From NCBI GenBank assembly GCA_003151775.1, contig PLYK01000020.1, forward strand, positions 1 through 45,495: DNA of 45,495 nt, written 5' to 3'. The position numbers and the translations under genes were made by a program. Numbering within the stretch: the first letter of the stretch is position 1; each line of letters begins with the position of its first letter. The stretch is from Geobacter sp. (GTDB lineage: Bacteria > Desulfobacterota > Desulfuromonadia > Geobacterales > Pseudopelobacteraceae). Positions 41,971 to 45,495 of this stretch are shown piece after piece. The notes under the pieces are model-generated. The model did no database searches, had not been told where the DNA came from, and was given only the letters and a program-made list of their open reading frames with translations.

Positions 41971-42863
41971 CCCACAACGATCATTGCCGCAGGCTGGAGA
42001 GCTTCCTGCGCACCATCATGCCCCTGGCCGCGCCCGGCTACTGCCGCAAGCTGATCAAGAGCGGCGCGGCCCGTCTCGATGGCGCCAACGCCACTACGGA
42101 CACCATGCTGGTTGTGAACGACCGGGTAACCCTGAAGGAGAGCGCCACCGCAGCATCCCTTCTCAGCCCGACCCGTCCGGCGCTTGATCTCCTCTACGAG
42201 GACGACCAGGCGGCCATCGTAAACAAGCCGGCCGGCCTCCCCATGCACCGCACCGCGGAGCGGGAAGAAAACCTGGTTGACGAGGGAATGGCCTACATGG
42301 CGTGGCGCGGCACCCCGTGCAAGCTGTACCCGGTGAACCGCCTCGACCGGGGGACATCGGGGGTCGTCATCCTGGCAAAGAGTTCCTCGGCAGCAGGCAT
42401 GTACGGCCGCCAGGTCAAGGAGACCGGCCTGGACAAGCTCTACCTGGCCCTGGTGACTGGGATTCCCGACGAGAGCGGCGTAATCACGGATCCGCTTGAC
42501 GACAAGGAGTCAGAGACCCGCTACACGGTTCTACTGCAAGGGGCGGGCAACGCCCTCTTGGCCGTGACGCCCATCAGCGGGCGCATGCACCAGATCAGGC
42601 GGCACCTGGAAATGATCGGCCATCCGGTTCTGGGGGACAAGCGTTACGGCGTGGGAGAGCTGCCCGATTATGACGGGTTTGCCCTCCATTCGTTCCGCAC
42701 CATCGTGGTCAGGCCGGAGGCGGGACCACTGACGGTCTGCGCGCCGCTGCCGGATGGTTTTTGGGGACTGGCGCAGCGATATCTGGCCCAGACACCGGAG
42801 GCTGTCATTGCGCGCTTGGATGCGTGTCTGGCCGTGGCTTGCGAGGCAACCCCGGGCCTATAA
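41952..42863 (+). CDS. RluA-family RNA pseudouridine synthase
   Basis: A 303-residue enzyme that isomerises uridine to pseudouridine in rRNA or tRNA. An N-terminal S4-like RNA-binding domain (about 10-75, SFLRTIMP...YCRKLIKSGAARLDG) precedes the catalytic domain. The catalytic Asp is D132 in VNRLDRGTSGVVILAKS; VNKPAGLPMH and GRMHQIRRHLEMIGHPVLGD are the other family motifs. The exact target base is unknown. The start overlaps the preceding small gene. Confidence 0.9.
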   Translation: MLSFDITHNDHCRRLESFLRTIMPLAAPGYCRKLIKSGAARLDGANATTDTMLVVNDRVTLKESATAASLLSPTRPALDLLYEDDQAAIVNKPAGLPMHRTAEREENLVDEGMAYMAWRGTPCKLYPVNRLDRGTSGVVILAKSSSAAGMYGRQVKETGLDKLYLALVTGIPDESGVITDPLDDKESETRYTVLLQGAGNALLAVTPISGRMHQIRRHLEMIGHPVLGDKRYGVGELPDYDGFALHSFRTIVVRPEAGPLTVCAPLPDGFWGLAQRYLAQTPEAVIARLDACLAVACEATPGL

Positions 42864-42889
42864 CCCAAAGAAAGGTTGGGGCCAAGAAT

Positions 42890-42928
42890 TCCCCCCTTTG
42901 ACAAAGGGGGGCCAGGGGGGATTTGCCT
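42890..42928. repeat. Palindromic repeat, same family as nuoG element 2
   Basis: CCCCCCTTTGACAAAGGGGG followed by GCCAGGGGGGATTTGCC. It lies between two plus-strand genes and shares the TTTG(T/A)CAAAGGGGG...GGGGGATTTGCC pattern with 31721-31755. Confidence 0.8.
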
Positions 42929-42988
42929 TGAGTTTTGGTTGTAGCCGTCAGGTCACCGCCTGAATCCACCCACCCGAAAGAAACAAAA

Positions 42989-43315
42989 ATGAAAAAGTGC
43001 CCATTCTGTGCCGAAGAAATCCAAGACGATGCGATAAAGTGCAAGCACTGCGGCGAGTTCCTCGACCCGTCCGCCCGGCCGCACTCCGGAGAGGCCGGCG
43101 CCAAGTGGTATTTCCGGAAAGGCTTTATCGTCATCGCGCTCTTGAGCGTGGGACCTCTGGCCTTGCCGCTCATCTGGTTGCGACCGAATACGTCGCGCAA
43201 CTGGAAGATCGGGCTCACCATCGTAACCCTTGTGCTCAGTTGGTTCCTGTACCAGGCAACCCTGGAATCCATGAAGAACCTCTCCGAGTATTTCAAGCTT
43301 CTTAACGGGCTGTAG
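42989..43315 (+). CDS. Zinc-ribbon membrane protein
   Basis: A 108-residue protein. The N-terminus is a compact zinc ribbon (KKCPFCAEEIQDDAIKCKHCG; four Cys in two CxxC pairs). It is followed by a linker and two transmembrane segments (about 50-70 and 77-95). This resembles small bacterial zinc-ribbon membrane proteins of unknown role. The ATG at 42989 is preceded by a weak GAAAG; the upstream extension is repeat DNA. Confidence 0.75.
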   Translation: MKKCPFCAEEIQDDAIKCKHCGEFLDPSARPHSGEAGAKWYFRKGFIVIALLSVGPLALPLIWLRPNTSRNWKIGLTIVTLVLSWFLYQATLESMKNLSEYFKLLNGL

Positions 43316-43431
43316 ACCGGGCGGGCCGATTGTATCTGAAGATGCTTGCTGCCTGTGATGCGGCTTTTCTGTTTTATTGCCGACCGTAATGTAGTACAAA
43401 TCACACACCACTCACCGGAGGAGGCGCAACC

Positions 43432-44196
43432 ATGGGCGGACAGACCATCTTCATCACCGGGGCATCGGCAGGCTTCGGCGCCGCCTGCGCCCGTATCTTC
43501 GCCCAGGCGGGCAATCGCCTGATCCTGACGGCCCGCCGCATCGATCCTTTGCTGGCCTTGCAGAAGGAATTGGCAGGCACGGCCGATACTTACATCATCC
43601 CGCTGGACGTGCGCGACCGGGAGGCGGTGCAGGGGGCGGTGAACTCTCTGCCGGAACCGTTCCGCGAGATCGACGTGCTGATCAACAGCGCCGGCCTGGC
43701 CCTGGGGCTGGAACCGGCCCATCAGGTCAGCCTGGACGACTGGGAGACCATGGTGGACACCAATATCAAGGGGCTCATGTACTGCACGCGCCTGATCCTG
43801 CCCGGCATGGTGGCCCGCAACCGGGGGCACGTCGTCAACATCAGCTCCACCGCCAGCTCGTGGCCCTATCCGGGCGGCAATGTGTACGGCGGCACCAAGG
43901 CCTTTGTGACCCAGTTCTCCCGCAACCTGCGCTGCGACCTGCTCGGGACCAAGGTGCGGGTAACCTGCATCCAGCCCGGCATGGCCGAAACCGAATTTTC
44001 CAAGGTCCGTTTCAAGGGTGACGAGGAAAAGGCGGCCAAGGTCTACGAAGGGGTCGAGGCCCTGACGGCCGGCGACATCGCCGAGACGGTGTACTGGGCA
44101 GTCAGCCGTCCTCCCCATGTGAACATCAACACCCTGGAGGTCATGTCCATCGACCAGGCGTGGGCGCCGTTTGCGATCCACCGGGAAAAACAATAA
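43432..44196 (+). CDS. Short-chain dehydrogenase/reductase, YdfG-like
   Basis: A 254-residue NADP-dependent SDR. The cofactor loop is TGASAGFGAACA (9-20), the Asn-Ala-Gly motif is NSAGLALG, and the catalytic Tyr152 and Lys156 lie in NVYGGTKAF, with Ser in VVNISSTAS. LTARRIDPL suggests NADPH preference. It most resembles YdfG-type 3-hydroxy acid or serine dehydrogenases; the real substrate is not known. CGGAGGAGG lies upstream of the ATG. Confidence 0.9.
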   Translation: MGGQTIFITGASAGFGAACARIFAQAGNRLILTARRIDPLLALQKELAGTADTYIIPLDVRDREAVQGAVNSLPEPFREIDVLINSAGLALGLEPAHQVSLDDWETMVDTNIKGLMYCTRLILPGMVARNRGHVVNISSTASSWPYPGGNVYGGTKAFVTQFSRNLRCDLLGTKVRVTCIQPGMAETEFSKVRFKGDEEKAAKVYEGVEALTAGDIAETVYWAVSRPPHVNINTLEVMSIDQAWAPFAIHREKQ

Positions 44197-44214
44197 GTAC
44201 GAAAAGGATACGAC

Positions 44215-45018
44215 ATGGCAAAGGAATTATACGTAGGGCACCTGTCGGAAGAGGTGACGGAAGAGGAACTGCGCAAGCTGTTCTCGGTGATGGGGACCGT
44301 GACCTCCGTGCACCTGATTATCGACCCCGAGACCAGGGAGTTCAAGCGCTGTGCGTATGTGCGCATGGCGGCGGACGTAGACCCCAGGGATGTGGTCGAG
44401 ACCTTGGACGGCGCATATTTGGTGGACCGGGTCATCACGGTCAGCATCGCCCGCCCGCAGAGTGAACTCAAACCGGGTAGACCGGGCGGCGCCGGAAGGC
44501 CGGGACCCGGTGCGCGGCCAAAAACCGGGGCCGGAGCAAGGTTCGGCGCGAGACCCAAACCGGGCGCGGGAGCAAAACCGGGTGCTGGAACAAGGACTGG
44601 CGAAAGAGCGCGGCCTAGTGCGGGAACAAGGCCTGACGCAGAAGCGAGGTCTGGTGCTGGAACAAGGTCTGGAGCTGAAGCGAGGACCGGTGCTGGAATA
44701 AGGTCTGGAGCAGAAACGAGGTCCGGCGCAGGAGCAAGTCCGGGTACGGAAGCGAGGTCTGGTTCGGGAACGAGAACCGGTTCGCGAGCAAGGTCTATTG
44801 CGGAATCAAGAATTGGCGCCGTATCGAGGTCCGGAGCCGAAGCACGGTCTGGTACTGGACCAAGGGCCGGCGCGGGAAAGCGGTCTGATGCCGGCGCAAG
44901 GCCCGGCGCGGGGGCAAGGCCCAGCGCAGGAGCAAGGCCGAAAAGTGGCGACCGTAGCGGCAGCAGCAGGCCTCCCCGCCCAGGCGGCGAAAGGAAAGGT
45001 CCGCGCAAGGGGCGCTAG
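44215..45018 (+). CDS. RRM RNA-binding protein with a long Arg/Gly/Ala repeat tail
   Basis: A 267-residue protein. Residues 1-82 are one RNA-recognition motif, with RNP2 LYVGHL (5-10) and RNP1 FKRCAYVRM (43-51; the family's second aromatic is replaced by Cys-Ala-Tyr). Residues 84-267 form a low-complexity, strongly basic tail of about 28 six-residue units such as SGAGTR, TGAGAR and SGAEAR, encoded by a degenerate 18-base minisatellite. Most bacterial RRM proteins are about 80-150 residues with a short tail. AAAAGG lies upstream. It follows the SDR gene by 18 bases. RNA chaperone activity is inferred from the fold. Confidence 0.85.
   Translation: MAKELYVGHLSEEVTEEELRKLFSVMGTVTSVHLIIDPETREFKRCAYVRMAADVDPRDVVETLDGAYLVDRVITVSIARPQSELKPGRPGGAGRPGPGARPKTGAGARFGARPKPGAGAKPGAGTRTGERARPSAGTRPDAEARSGAGTRSGAEARTGAGIRSGAETRSGAGASPGTEARSGSGTRTGSRARSIAESRIGAVSRSGAEARSGTGPRAGAGKRSDAGARPGAGARPSAGARPKSGDRSGSSRPPRPGGERKGPRKGR
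44480..44960 (+). repeat. 18-base minisatellite in the RRM protein gene
   Basis: Degenerate tandem units of the type GGAGCAAGGTCTGGTGCT repeat some 25 to 28 times. The array is open in all three plus-strand frames, which is why unrelated long frames appear beside the true one. Confidence 0.85.
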
Positions 45019-45046
45019 CGACTATCCTGGAAAGACAAAGCTGTAT

Positions 45047-45230
45047 CTCACAGAGGCACAGAGGAAAACAGTAACGAAAATCGTTAACGGCAATTAGTCA
45101 CGCGACGACGCAACGACGCAACGAAAGGCAAAAGCTTGAAAGAATGTAATTACGGTCTGAACTTGGGAATGGCCCTGATTTGATAACGGCTTGGTTTCCG
45201 TCGCGTCGTTGCGTCGTCGCGTGAGACCGC
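45047..45230. repeat. Dispersed and inverted repeats between the RRM gene and the dehydrogenase
   Basis: TCTCACAGAGGCACAGAGG at 45048-45066 belongs to the dispersed CACAGAG family. An inverted pair follows: CACGCGACGACGCAACGACG from about 45099, with its near-perfect complement ending about 45222, separated by about 75 bases, giving a 25-bp stem. No gene is present. It may act as a terminator for one or both converging genes. Confidence 0.7.
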
Positions 45231-45259
45231 TTTTGGGTTTTGATTCTATGCCTGATGAT

Positions 45260-45495
45260 CTAAGGCACCAGCACCCCGGCCCCCCTGATCCTTCCTTCCC
45301 GCAGGGCCGTCAGCGCCTCGTTGGCCCGTTCCAGGGGGAATAGCTCCACTTCGGTACGCACCGGCACCTGGGGCGCCAGCTTTAGGAACTCCTCCCCATC
45401 GCGGCGGGTCAGGTTGGCCACAGACACGATGCTCCGCTCGCCCCACAGGATGTCGTAGGGAAAGGCCGGTATGTCGCTCATGTGGATGCCGCCGC
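45260..45495 (-). CDS. Zinc-type alcohol dehydrogenase, C-terminal part (cut by window edge)
   Basis: The last 78 codons of a medium-chain alcohol dehydrogenase family protein on the minus strand; the 5' part lies beyond the window. IHMSDIPAFPYDILWGERSI and VANLTRRDGEEFLKLA, then VRTEVELFPLERANEALTALREGRI and GAGVLV, match the end of the family's nucleotide-binding domain. The internal Met at 45481 is not the start, since the conserved frame continues to the window edge. Confidence 0.85.
   Translation of the reverse strand, partial: GGIHMSDIPAFPYDILWGERSIVSVANLTRRDGEEFLKLAPQVPVRTEVELFPLERANEALTALREGRIRGAGVLVP

Noticed and set aside
42805-44193. Long minus-strand open frame opposite the zinc-ribbon and SDR genes
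   Set aside because: It crosses a repeat, an intergenic gap and two recognised genes on the other strand; the product is not protein-like.
44390-44701. Second plus-strand frame in the minisatellite (LEQG-type repeats)
   Set aside because: An 18-base repeat is open in all frames; only the frame with the RRM domain and ribosome-binding site is supported.

Overview
The window is a 45.5 kb stretch of a GC-rich bacterial chromosome that looks like a member of the Geobacterales (Desulfuromonadia). This rests on gene content and order: surE-pcm-rpoS-apt, ribH-nusB, an unlinked nuoEFG set, secreted lipoproteins of a type common in that group, DUF507/DUF815 genes, and many short intergenic repeat families. 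Almost every gene is a recognisable housekeeping or metabolic gene. No rRNA, CRISPR array, prophage or intact insertion sequence was found.

Layout. 1-2.4 kb: short direct repeats, a lipoprotein gene and tRNA-Arg(CCT). 2.4-5.7 kb (minus strand): surE, pcm, rpoS and apt, a stationary-phase/repair cluster with a fold-back repeat between rpoS and apt. 5.9-13.3 kb (mostly plus): quinone oxidoreductase, YkgJ-type protein, RlmI-like methyltransferase, threonine aldolase overlapping a nitroreductase, a protein-phosphatase-like gene, an exported OB-fold-like protein (minus) and queC. 13.4-18.8 kb: an AT-richer island with a PstI/BsuBI-type restriction-modification pair, two small membrane proteins, an unknown protein and two broken genes, enclosed by 44-bp inverted repeats that act as terminators. 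18.8-27.7 kb (minus): ribH-nusB-hom-trpB2-trpF-glycosyltransferase-trpB-pta, then an exported repeat protein. 27.8-30.2 kb (minus): cbiX-cbiC-cbiD of anaerobic cobalamin synthesis, ending in a hairpin element. 30.2-30.9 kb: a decayed toxin-antitoxin locus and a nuoG fragment. 30.9-36.4 kb (minus): a 38-residue membrane protein, hemW, nuoE, nuoF, nuoG and a coupled zinc-ribbon membrane protein. 36.4-45.0 kb (plus): a structured leader, two DUF507 genes, a DUF815 ATPase, a lytic transglycosylase, hisI-hisG, a DUF6485-type protein, a pseudouridine synthase, a zinc-ribbon protein, a short-chain dehydrogenase and an RNA-binding protein with a very long repetitive tail. The right edge cuts a zinc-type alcohol dehydrogenase.

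The most unusual theme is repeat DNA entering genes. nuoG carries two different palindromic elements (88 and 84 bp) translated in frame. cbiD carries about 100 bp of GTGAATG-type tandem repeat in frame, and its stop codon lies in the terminal inverted repeat of a 165-bp MITE-like element. A decayed copy of the nuoG 3' end lies just downstream of the nuo genes. A truncated RelE/HigB-like toxin (31 codons) sits before an intact antitoxin with an intact promoter-operator. I found no convincing wholly new multi-gene system. The in-frame repeat insertions and the terminator-bounded restriction island deserve the most attention.
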